Assembly: GCA_050291365.1 (NCBI GenBank)
Contig: JBNKJS010000012.1
Span: 124,001-188,000 of the forward strand
DNA length: 64,000 nucleotides
Direction: 5' to 3'
DNA from: JAAGZL01 sp050291365
GTDB taxonomy: Bacteria > Pseudomonadota > Gammaproteobacteria > Chromatiales > Chromatiaceae
Position numbers and translations under genes: made by a program. The first letter of the stretch is position 1. Every line of letters starts with the position of its first letter. The notes beneath the pieces were generated by a model. It was given only the letters and a program-made list of their open reading frames with translations. It had not been told where the DNA came from and made no database searches. Below are positions 50,553 through 56,948 of the stretch, in pieces.

Positions 50553-50846
50553 ATGCGCACTGTTATTGGGATTTTGATCGCTCTGCTGTTGCTGCTCCAG
50601 TACCGCCTTTGGGTGGGAGAGGGTAGCCTGGCTGAGGTTCATGCCCTGCGCAAACAGGTGGAGGCGCAGAAGTCCGAACTGGAGTCGATGCAGCAGCGCA
50701 ACAATGCCCTGCGCGCCGAGGTTAAGGATCTGAAAAAAGGTCTGGATGCCATCGAAGAGCGTGCCCGCAGCGAGTTGGGAATGATCAGGGAGGATGAGGA
50801 GTTCTACCAGGTTGTGGATGATCCTAAAAAGAAGGAGAGCAAGTGA
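50553..50846 (+). CDS. ftsB: Cell division protein FtsB
   Basis: A 97-residue bitopic membrane protein: N-terminal helix (TVIGILIALLLLLQYRLWVG), a leucine-zipper-like coiled coil (residues about 30-70) and the C-terminal ERARSELGMIREDEEFYQV motif of FtsB. It forms the FtsQBL divisome subcomplex. It overlaps ispD by 4 bp. Confidence 0.95.
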   Translation: MRTVIGILIALLLLLQYRLWVGEGSLAEVHALRKQVEAQKSELESMQQRNNALRAEVKDLKKGLDAIEERARSELGMIREDEEFYQVVDDPKKKESK

Positions 50847-51547
50847 GCCTGGTTAGGTATTGGGCCGTGGTTCCGGCAGCTGGGGTCGGACTCAGGATGG
50901 GTAGCGAAATCCCCAAACAGTATCTGCCCCTCAACGGCAGTACCGTTATTGAACAGACCCTGCATCTGCTCTTAGGCCACTCCAGGATAGATGGGGTTTA
51001 TCTCGCACTTTCAGTGGACGACACCCGCTGGGGTGAAACTGCTACGGCTGCAAACCCTAAGATAACAAGAGTGGATGGCGGAGCAGAGCGTTGTCATTCC
51101 GTACTCAATGCCCTGAAACTACTCCAAGAAACTGCCAGCCCGGAAGATTGGGTTCTGGTACATGATGCAGCCAGGCCATGCCTGCGTTCGGAAGATCTTG
51201 ATCTGCTTATGGACTCACTCAGCGAGCATCCGGTTGGTGGGCTGTTAGGGGTTCCGGTACGTGACACCATGAAAAGAACAGATGGGGAAACAGCTATAAC
51301 CGAGACGGTTACGCGGCAAGATCTCTGGCATGCCTACACCCCGCAGATGTTTCGACTTGGAATGCTTTTCCAGGCATTGCAAAATGCCATTGATAAGGGC
51401 CAAACCGTTACCGATGATGCCAGCGCCATAGAGCTGGCAGGTATGCATCCGCAGATGATCGAAGGCCATGACGACAATATCAAGATTACCCGCCAGGAGG
51501 ATCTGGCCTTGGCGAGCTTTTATCTGAATCAGCAGGGGAGAGCATAA
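50843..51547 (+). CDS. ispD: 2-C-methyl-D-erythritol 4-phosphate cytidylyltransferase
   Basis: The 234-residue nucleotidyltransferase (GTG start) shows VVPAAGVGLRMGSEIPKQYL, VLVHDAARPC and VTRQDLWHAYTPQMF, all IspD signatures. It activates MEP with CTP in non-mevalonate isoprenoid synthesis. It overlaps ftsB and touches ispF (TAATG). Confidence 0.96.
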   Translation: MSLVRYWAVVPAAGVGLRMGSEIPKQYLPLNGSTVIEQTLHLLLGHSRIDGVYLALSVDDTRWGETATAANPKITRVDGGAERCHSVLNALKLLQETASPEDWVLVHDAARPCLRSEDLDLLMDSLSEHPVGGLLGVPVRDTMKRTDGETAITETVTRQDLWHAYTPQMFRLGMLFQALQNAIDKGQTVTDDASAIELAGMHPQMIEGHDDNIKITRQEDLALASFYLNQQGRA

Positions 51548-52017
51548 TGCGAATTGGACAGGGTTTTGATGCCCATCGTCTAGGGCCTGGATTGCGGTTG
51601 GTCCTGGGAGGCGTTGAGATAGAGCATGATCACGGCCTCATTGCCCACTCCGATGGTGATGTGCTGATACACGCCTTGTGTGATGCCATCCTGGGTGCGG
51701 CATCCCTAGGGGATATTGGCAAACATTTCCCGGATTCCAGTGATGACTTCAAAGATATCGATAGTCGTATTCTGCTACGCCAGGTAGCCTTTATGATTAG
51801 AGAGGGCGAACGCTCAATCCTGAATGCGGATATGACCATCATCGCCCAGGCCCCCAAGTTGGCACCTTACCTGGATGAGATGAAGGCGAATATCTCCAAA
51901 GATATATTTGTCCCAGAGAGCCAGATCAACATAAAGGCCACAACTACCGAAGGGATGGGTTATACCGGACGCGGCGAAGGTATAGCCGCCCATGCCGTGG
52001 TGCTACTTAGTGGTTGA
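51547..52017 (+). CDS. ispF: 2-C-methyl-D-erythritol 2,4-cyclodiphosphate synthase
   Basis: A 156-residue enzyme with RIGQGFDAHRL at the start (zinc ligands Asp and His), HSDGDVLIHALCDAILGAA, and ATTTEGMGYTGRGEGIAAHA. It cyclises CDP-ME-2-phosphate in the MEP pathway. It shares its first base with the ispD stop. Confidence 0.97.
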   Translation: MRIGQGFDAHRLGPGLRLVLGGVEIEHDHGLIAHSDGDVLIHALCDAILGAASLGDIGKHFPDSSDDFKDIDSRILLRQVAFMIREGERSILNADMTIIAQAPKLAPYLDEMKANISKDIFVPESQINIKATTTEGMGYTGRGEGIAAHAVVLLSG

Positions 52018-53053
52018 AGAGTCACCCTGCAGTTTTCAGGCGGTTTCATCCTATCCCCATGCCTATGGCAGACCGGACTGCACGGCGGTAATCCGCAGCA
52101 AACCAGAAGATTTTCAAGTAGAGGAACAGCTCAGCTTTCAACCGGAAGGGGAAGGTGAGCATGTGCTGTTACAACTGCAAAAACGCAACACCAATACCGA
52201 GTGGTTGGCTAAAGAACTTGCGCGATTCAGCGGGGTAACGCTTAGGGATGTTAGCTATGCCGGGTTGAAGGATAGAAATGCCGTTACCAGCCAATGGTTC
52301 TCTCTCCGTATGCCAACAACAGACGAACCAGACTGGGGAGAGCTGGAATCAGCAGACCTGAATCTGCTCACAGCAGTAAGGCACAGGCGTAAACTGCGTA
52401 GGGGTGCACTGGCGCAGAACAGTTTTAGATTACGACTGCGCGAGCTGAAGGCAGACCGTGAGGTGGTCGAAGCTCGGCTTACGCAGGTCGCCGCAAATGG
52501 GGTTCCGAACTATTTTGGCGAACAACGCTTCGGCCATGATCTGAATAATCTCGGCTTCGCCGATAAACTGTTTTCCGGTAGATTGAAAAAACTATCCAAA
52601 CATAAGCGTGGCATCTATCTCTCGGCGGCTCGCTCCTATCTGTTCAATATGGTCTTGGCCAAACGGGTTGCAGCGGCAAATTGGGACCAGGCCATACCGG
52701 GCGATCTGATGCTGCTGGATGGAAGCCGTTCCCACTTTCCAGTCACAGATATAGATGAAGAGATCCAGAGGCGCATCGCAGAGCTAGACATTCATCCCAC
52801 CGGACCGCTCTGGGGCAAGGGTGAGCAGTCCATAACTGCAGATGCGGCGGAGTTGGAGCAAAGGGTGTTGCAGGCCTACCCGGAATGGATGCAAGGACTA
52901 AAAAGGTTTGGACTAAGCCATGACCGCCGGGCATTGAGGTCCAGAGTCATAGGCCTGGAGTGGGAGTGGCCTGCAGAGGGCGATCTTGAACTAAGGTTCG
53001 GATTGTATCCGGGAAGTTATGCAACGGCGGTATTGCGAGAGATTGTTTCCTGA
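51992..53053 (+). CDS. truD: tRNA pseudouridine(13) synthase TruD
   Basis: The product of up to 353 residues has the TruD motifs KPEDFQVEEQL, VSYAGLKDRNAVTSQWFS (catalytic Asp in GLKDR) and NYFGEQRFG. It makes pseudouridine 13 in tRNA-Glu. The ATG at 51992 overlaps ispF by 26 bp; a GTG at 52010 is an alternative start and neither has a clear ribosome-binding site. The usual downstream surE is absent; instead decayed DNA follows, including a copy of this gene's own 3' end. Confidence 0.95.
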   Translation: MPWCYLVVEESPCSFQAVSSYPHAYGRPDCTAVIRSKPEDFQVEEQLSFQPEGEGEHVLLQLQKRNTNTEWLAKELARFSGVTLRDVSYAGLKDRNAVTSQWFSLRMPTTDEPDWGELESADLNLLTAVRHRRKLRRGALAQNSFRLRLRELKADREVVEARLTQVAANGVPNYFGEQRFGHDLNNLGFADKLFSGRLKKLSKHKRGIYLSAARSYLFNMVLAKRVAAANWDQAIPGDLMLLDGSRSHFPVTDIDEEIQRRIAELDIHPTGPLWGKGEQSITADAAELEQRVLQAYPEWMQGLKRFGLSHDRRALRSRVIGLEWEWPAEGDLELRFGLYPGSYATAVLREIVS

Positions 53054-53129
53054 TAAAAGCAAGCCGCAAAAATATGCAAATCACCGCAAAAACACGCAAA
53101 TGACTCATCCCTATCTAGCGAGTTGATCA

Positions 53130-53178
53130 CCAACTCCCTTCTCCCCCCAGGGGAGAAGGGCCGGGGATGAGGGGGAAA
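53130..53178. repeat. REP-like hairpin after truD
   Basis: CCCTTCTCCCC (53136-53146) pairs with GGGGAGAAGGG (53150-53160) and is followed by CCGGGGATGAGGGGG. This resembles a hairpin element common in gammaproteobacterial intergenic DNA. The rest of 53054-53371 shows no gene. Confidence 0.65.
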
Positions 53179-53371
53179 GGCCAGCAACACTTATCAGCGA
53201 CACTAATCAGCCACCCAACCCCGCAAATAGTAGGACGCACCTCACTCAGAATTGAACTGTCGGGAGAATAAATCCAACTCACCAAGCCTTTTTTTATCTC
53301 TTCCTACTATTTCGGTCATTAACAAGCCTCAGAATGCAACTCATGAACCTTTTTGGGACATGATTGAGCAA

Positions 53372-53485
53372 AAGCCATGACCGCCGGACATTGAGGTGTG
53401 GCCTGCAGAGGGCGATCTTGAACAAAGGTTCGGATTGTATCCGGGAAGTTATGCAACGGCGGTATTGCGGGAGATAGTGGCGTAG
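53372..53485 (+). pseudogene. Duplicated 3' end of truD with a 25-bp internal deletion
   Basis: These 114 bp match 52915-53053 of truD nearly base for base, apart from loss of 25 bp after AGGT and a few substitutions near the end. The deletion shifts the frame and no upstream part of truD is present, so it cannot encode TruD. It lies 318 bp behind the intact gene in the same orientation. Confidence 0.9.
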
Positions 53486-53520
53486 TGATTGCTGTTGCGT
53501 TCGAAAAATATCTGCTGGCG

Positions 53521-53748
53521 CTACTCAGAATCCAGGGTCAGCTCGACGAGCCTGTCCACCGTTGGTGTGATGAAGTAAGTTGTAGGGAAAGCAATCCAAA
53601 AAGAGATAATCCAGGCATATAACCAAACACTCCATATATCCGCTACAAACCCTATGTTAATAACACTGATAACTAGCGACATCACACAGGACATCAGCAT
53701 CGACATAAAGAATGAAAAAACTATTCTATGGTGCTTGCGATGGATCAA
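53521..53748 (-). CDS. DUF2798 small membrane protein
   Basis: A 75-residue protein with two membrane helices: residues about 9-33 (VFSFFMSMLMSCVMSLVIS) and 42-62 (LYAWIISFWIAFPTTYFI), ending PTVDRLVELTL. The pattern of the first helix followed by WLYAWIISFWIAFP is that of DUF2798. Function is unknown. It stands alone in accessory DNA. Confidence 0.75.
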   Translation of the reverse strand: MIHRKHHRIVFSFFMSMLMSCVMSLVISVINIGFVADIWSVWLYAWIISFWIAFPTTYFITPTVDRLVELTLDSE

Positions 53749-53926
53749 AGGTGGCTCCTCGCTGCTGAATACTTAAGCTGGGTAGAAAATGGTGGTCTGT
53801 TTTCCGTTAACTCTCACTACTACAATATATCAATATTGCCCAAACGCCACTAAGTATTAGTGCCGAAAACCAGGGTCAGAGAAGAGTGGCACTTACTTAA
53901 GCCCAGAACCACCGTCATCCCAAAGC

Positions 53927-54075
53927 TAATAATCATCGTCATCACGGCGCATGCCGGATCGCCTAAGGCAACGGCGAAGCCAATCCAGGATGCCTGATAG
54001 TGACGATATACCTAAAACTCAAGGCATCAGAGTCATTTAAATAAACTTAGTTTGCGGCCTTCCAAGTACACCGCC
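53927..54075. repeat. 149-bp direct repeat, copy A
   Basis: This block recurs at 54121-54269 with an exact offset of 194 bp and only scattered substitutions. It begins with TAATAA(T/C)CA(T/C)CGTCATC, contains the palindromic GGCGCATGCCGG and ends TTCCAAGTACACCGCC. No gene is seen in 53749-54295. Confidence 0.9.
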
Positions 54076-54120
54076 ATCTCGAATTAAGAACCATCGTAAT
54101 AACCACCGTGATCCCTAAGA

Positions 54121-54269
54121 TAATAACCACCGTCATCCCGGCGCATGCCGGATCGCCCAAGGCAACGGCGAAGCCAATCCAGGATGTTTGATAGTGGCGA
54201 TATACCTAAAACTCAAGGCATCAAAGTCATTAAAATAAACTTAGTTTGCGGCCTTCCAAGTACACCGCC
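54121..54269. repeat. 149-bp direct repeat, copy B
   Basis: Second copy of the block at 53927-54075, with the same ends and no net insertion or deletion. The 45-bp spacer between copies includes a partial third CCACCGTGATCCC start. Confidence 0.9.
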
Positions 54270-54295
54270 CTCTTAAATTGTCACAGACTAAAAAA

Positions 54296-54661
54296 TCAAT
54301 AAACCAAACTACTGTCCGCGCTAATCGCTACATCAACAAACGTAGCCGCACCCACCACAACAGCGCCCTTATGCAGATCCGTTTCGGGATTGATGCCGTA
54401 TGTCTTAACGCAAGGTCCGCAGACCAGCATGTCACCTTCTGCTTCTATGTAGGCTTCCACTAGATCGGCAAAGGGTGGGAAATTGGGAGCGGCAATCTTA
54501 TCAAGGTTTGCCTTGTCGGCCAGCTTAACGCCCTCGGCCTGAAAGCCCATTACCACCTCGACGTCCGAAGCCTGGGCGGCCGTAGCCATCACGAAAGGGA
54601 TAAGCGCCAGCTCTGGGTCTTCAGGGCCGTGGGTGCACAAAATGAACATCTTCTTTGACAT
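54296..54661 (-). CDS. DsrE-family protein
   Basis: A 121-residue cytoplasmic protein with the DsrE fold: MFILCTHGPEDPELALIPFVMA strand and helix, MGFQAEGVKL, and LVCGPCVKTYGI with Cys in the position often used for sulfur transfer. DsrE-like proteins carry sulfane sulfur in sulfur oxidation and tRNA thiolation; no dsr cluster is here, so this is probably a peripheral sulfur carrier. AGGAG lies 6 bp before its start. Confidence 0.82.
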   Translation of the reverse strand: MSKKMFILCTHGPEDPELALIPFVMATAAQASDVEVVMGFQAEGVKLADKANLDKIAAPNFPPFADLVEAYIEAEGDMLVCGPCVKTYGINPETDLHKGAVVVGAATFVDVAISADSSLVY

Positions 54662-54761
54662 TTAAATCTCCTGGAATAGTAGGATTGAAGTTTAAGAAAG
54701 TCTATGGGATTCATGGCTCCATAGGGTCAGACCCCATGATTCCAAGTTCAGCTTTGATCTA

Positions 54762-55373
54762 TTAGGCGCATTTGGCAGACTCCTGAGTTTCGTTGGCGTC
54801 CTGTAGTATCTTTATACCACCACGAATGACTACTGCCGATATTATGGTTCCAATAATTAAGTCTGGGTAACGGCTGCCGATAATGGCGACAAACACACCA
54901 GATATAATAACCCCCAAATTTGCGATAACATCATTGGTTGAAAATATCCAGGATGCTCGCATGTGCACGCCACCATCTCTGTGCTTGGAGATGAGAACAA
55001 GACATATGATATTCGCCAACAGAGCAACCGCGCCAACAACTATGATTAGTGTGCTTTGGGGTTCGCTGCCAAATAGCAACCGCCTGAGTACCTCTAATAG
55101 TACGCCAAGCCCTAATATGATTTGAAGGTAGCCGCTCACTCTGGCTGCCTTAGCCTGTTTGATGATTCCTTTCCCAACAGCATATAGCGACAAACCGTAA
55201 ACTGTTGCATCTGCCAGCATGTCGAGTGAATCCGCAATTAGCCCAGTTGATTGCGCGAGCCAGCCTAACGTTAACTCAGCAACGAACATAAATGCATTTA
55301 TATACAGAAGAACAATAAGAGTTTTTCTTTCCAAACTCTCTGCTTGCTCAGCTCCACAACTACAACCTGACAT
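54762..55373 (-). CDS. Cation diffusion facilitator family transporter
   Basis: From ATG 55373 (AGGAG 6 bp upstream) a 203-residue protein is read, starting MSGCSCGAEQAESLERKTL, with five to six membrane helices and the metal-site segments AELTLGWLAQSTGLIADSLDMLAD and SWIFSTNDVIANLG (both CDF-like). The cytoplasmic C-terminal domain of larger CDF pumps is missing. It probably exports Zn, Fe or Mn. The extra Cys pair CSC at the N-terminus may bind metal. A longer start at 55400 is possible. Confidence 0.8.
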   Translation of the reverse strand: MSGCSCGAEQAESLERKTLIVLLYINAFMFVAELTLGWLAQSTGLIADSLDMLADATVYGLSLYAVGKGIIKQAKAARVSGYLQIILGLGVLLEVLRRLLFGSEPQSTLIIVVGAVALLANIICLVLISKHRDGGVHMRASWIFSTNDVIANLGVIISGVFVAIIGSRYPDLIIGTIISAVVIRGGIKILQDANETQESAKCA

Positions 55374-55425
55374 TCTTTCTCCTATCTCGATTGGGCACAT
55401 AGATATAATAGTTCATGTTATTAGG

Positions 55426-55515
55426 TGTCGACCTCCGTCGCCAAGTCTTGGATTAGCCGAAGTCAGAGCCATAATTGTGAGTACATACCATCACAAACGG
55501 GATCGGAGGTCGACA
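55426..55515. repeat. Inverted repeat TGTCGACCTCCG / CGGAGGTCGACA, 66-bp spacer
   Basis: The 12-bp arms at 55426-55437 and 55504-55515 are perfect inverted copies. The enclosed DNA has no gene. It directly abuts the attC-like hairpin at 55517-55603. Confidence 0.8.
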
Positions 55516-55516
55516 T

Positions 55517-55603
55517 GTTTAACATTTCGCGTAAACGGGCGCCCAAAGCTGCAGAGCGAAGCGGCGTAGCTTTGGGCGATCCGAGTTTACGCGATTGTAA
55601 TGC
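55517..55603 (-). other. attC-like imperfect palindrome behind a hypothetical gene
   Basis: Arms TCGCGTAAAC (55527-55536) with GTTTACGCGA (55585-55594), and CGCCCAAAGCT (55540-55550) with AGCTTTGGGCG (55568-55578), form a 21-bp stem with an asymmetric internal bulge and a 17-base tip. On the minus strand it ends in GTTAAAC, matching the integron R' box GTTRRRY, directly followed by ATG. It starts 10 bp after the stop of the minus-strand gene at 55613. No integrase gene is visible. Confidence 0.4.
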
Positions 55604-55612
55604 ATTAATTAT

Positions 55613-56056
55613 TCAGTTTATTAACATGTAAATGATGCCGCCAATGCCTATCAGGAACAATAATATTACAGCCCAAACATAGATGCCTATTTTTCTGAGA
55701 AGCAACCTCATTTCTCTATTTTTATTCTCAATATAGTCATCTGATACTGGAAAATTTACTAATTCAATTTCATGTTTTTGGTTGCCACCCAATGAAACCA
55801 AGGTTGAATAAAATATTTCACATAAGGCTGGAGCTGCTCCGGCATCGCCATAAATAGTGATATTGTTATTTTTTCTACTGAACTCCAATACATCTTTTGG
55901 GTAGCCTTCGAAATATACTAAAAATTGGCCACCTAATTCCTGATTTTGAATTATCACTTTCTGTGAAGTATTGCTTTCGATAAATTCAATTATCTCGTCG
56001 TTTTCAGGGATCCCAATCCCACTGTGAAAATCAATTGGTCTTATTTGATAACTCAT
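55613..56056 (-). CDS. AT-rich hypothetical protein with C-terminal membrane anchor
   Basis: From ATG 56056 a 147-residue protein is read (154 from ATG 56077); neither start has a ribosome-binding site. It has a soluble domain with no family that I recognise (SYQIRPIDFHSGIGIPENDE start; GGQFLVYFEGYPKDVLEF) and one C-terminal helix (IYVWAVILLFLIGIGGIIYM), as in tail-anchored proteins. Its AT-rich codon use differs clearly from the housekeeping genes nearby, which suggests transfer. An attC-like hairpin lies directly behind its stop. Confidence 0.6.
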   Translation of the reverse strand: MSYQIRPIDFHSGIGIPENDEIIEFIESNTSQKVIIQNQELGGQFLVYFEGYPKDVLEFSRKNNNITIYGDAGAAPALCEIFYSTLVSLGGNQKHEIELVNFPVSDDYIENKNREMRLLLRKIGIYVWAVILLFLIGIGGIIYMLIN

Positions 56057-56245
56057 ACTGTCAAAGATGCATAACATTTAAGTAGAAGGCAATTTTCCAT
56101 CTATCCAGTAAATTTCCAATATTCAACGGGCAAATTACCTGTTATCACTCAATCTTGTTGGGTAAAAGGCAAGTTGCATGCTATTCCTCACTGAGTAAAA
56201 AAAGAAGTCTCAATAGAGTTACTGAGATGAACTATCTCAGTTGCA

Positions 56246-56408
56246 TTATTCTGTTTCTTCACCTTCATCCAGAAAGAGTTCCTTATAGTTATTTTGCTCC
56301 AGAAGCTTGATTCCATTATTAATGGATTCGGCTAGAAAACGCAAGGTTGATGGGACGTATGTTTCTAGGCAGGGTATTAACTCTTCAGTGGTTTTGATGT
56401 CGTTCTTA
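56246..56408 (-). pseudogene. C-terminal remnant of an unidentified gene, cut by a REP-like element
   Basis: The minus strand reads NDIKTTEELIPCLETYVPS and onward to LFLDEGEETE-stop (stop at 56246-56248) in a protein-like composition, but the frame has no start codon before it runs into the REP-like element at 56409 and a TAG. It therefore looks like the last 50 or so codons of a broken gene. I do not recognise the protein. The rest of 56078-56245 holds nothing that I can name. Confidence 0.5.
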
Positions 56409-56433
56409 TCGCCCGGAGGACCGGGCTCCTACA
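56409..56433 (-). repeat. REP-like element TGTAGGAGCCC...GGGCGA (copy 4)
   Basis: On the minus strand TGTAGGAGCCCGG-TCCT-CCGGGCGA has a perfect stem GCCCGG/CCGGGC. It matches copy 2 at 16989-17012 and interrupts the reading frame of the remnant at 56246-56408. Confidence 0.75.
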
Positions 56434-56502
56434 GGTGCGGTTAAGTCGCGATGCGGTATAGCGTAATGTTTATTTTTGTCTTTTTGCGCTGATTCGCGTT
56501 TA

Positions 56503-56585
56503 TTTGCCTACAGGGATGTAGGCAAGGAGCGATAGCACGACGCGGTAGCCTTTGCCTACAGGGATGTAGGCAAGGAGCGATAGCA
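56503..56585 (+). repeat. Two perfect 35-bp repeats, period 48 bp, each with a hairpin
   Basis: TTTGCCTACAGGGATGTAGG plus CAAGGAGCGATAGCA occurs at 56503-56537 and again unchanged at 56551-56585. Each holds the 9-bp hairpin TTGCCTACA/TGTAGGCAA. A related CTGCATGGATGCAGG motif follows at 56589. The region up to 56948 contains a possible 50-codon frame from ATG 56742 that I do not accept as a gene. Confidence 0.9.
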
Positions 56586-56948
56586 GGACTGCATGGATGC
56601 AGGAGGTACGAGCCCATGGCAGGGATTGCTCCAGGCAATCCCCCTGCATTCCTCACGTCTGACCTCCATGGACGGAGGGAATGCAACTGGATTGTATGGA
56701 ACAATCCTAGCCATGTGAGTCAGATGGGCGAAGGTAGAATAATGCAGGAGCAATTATCGAGAGCAACGCATGGAGCCGTTGCCGAGGACGCGGTAGCTTT
56801 AGCGGCTTGCTTTTTATCACAGCCAGAACATGACACCTATGCCCTAGAATCAATACACCAGGTTTTTCAGAAGTTGTTGCTTCGGCGGTAAGTGTTAAGA
56901 TGGTAGGATGCGGCTTGAGCTATCTTTTAACCATTGATCTGAGTTGTT

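Noticed and set aside
56616..56891. Short protein gene upstream of the TPR-sulfotransferase
   Set aside because: Its first half is built from intergenic hairpin repeats, the composition is not protein-like and no ribosome-binding site supports it or the inner ATG at 56742.
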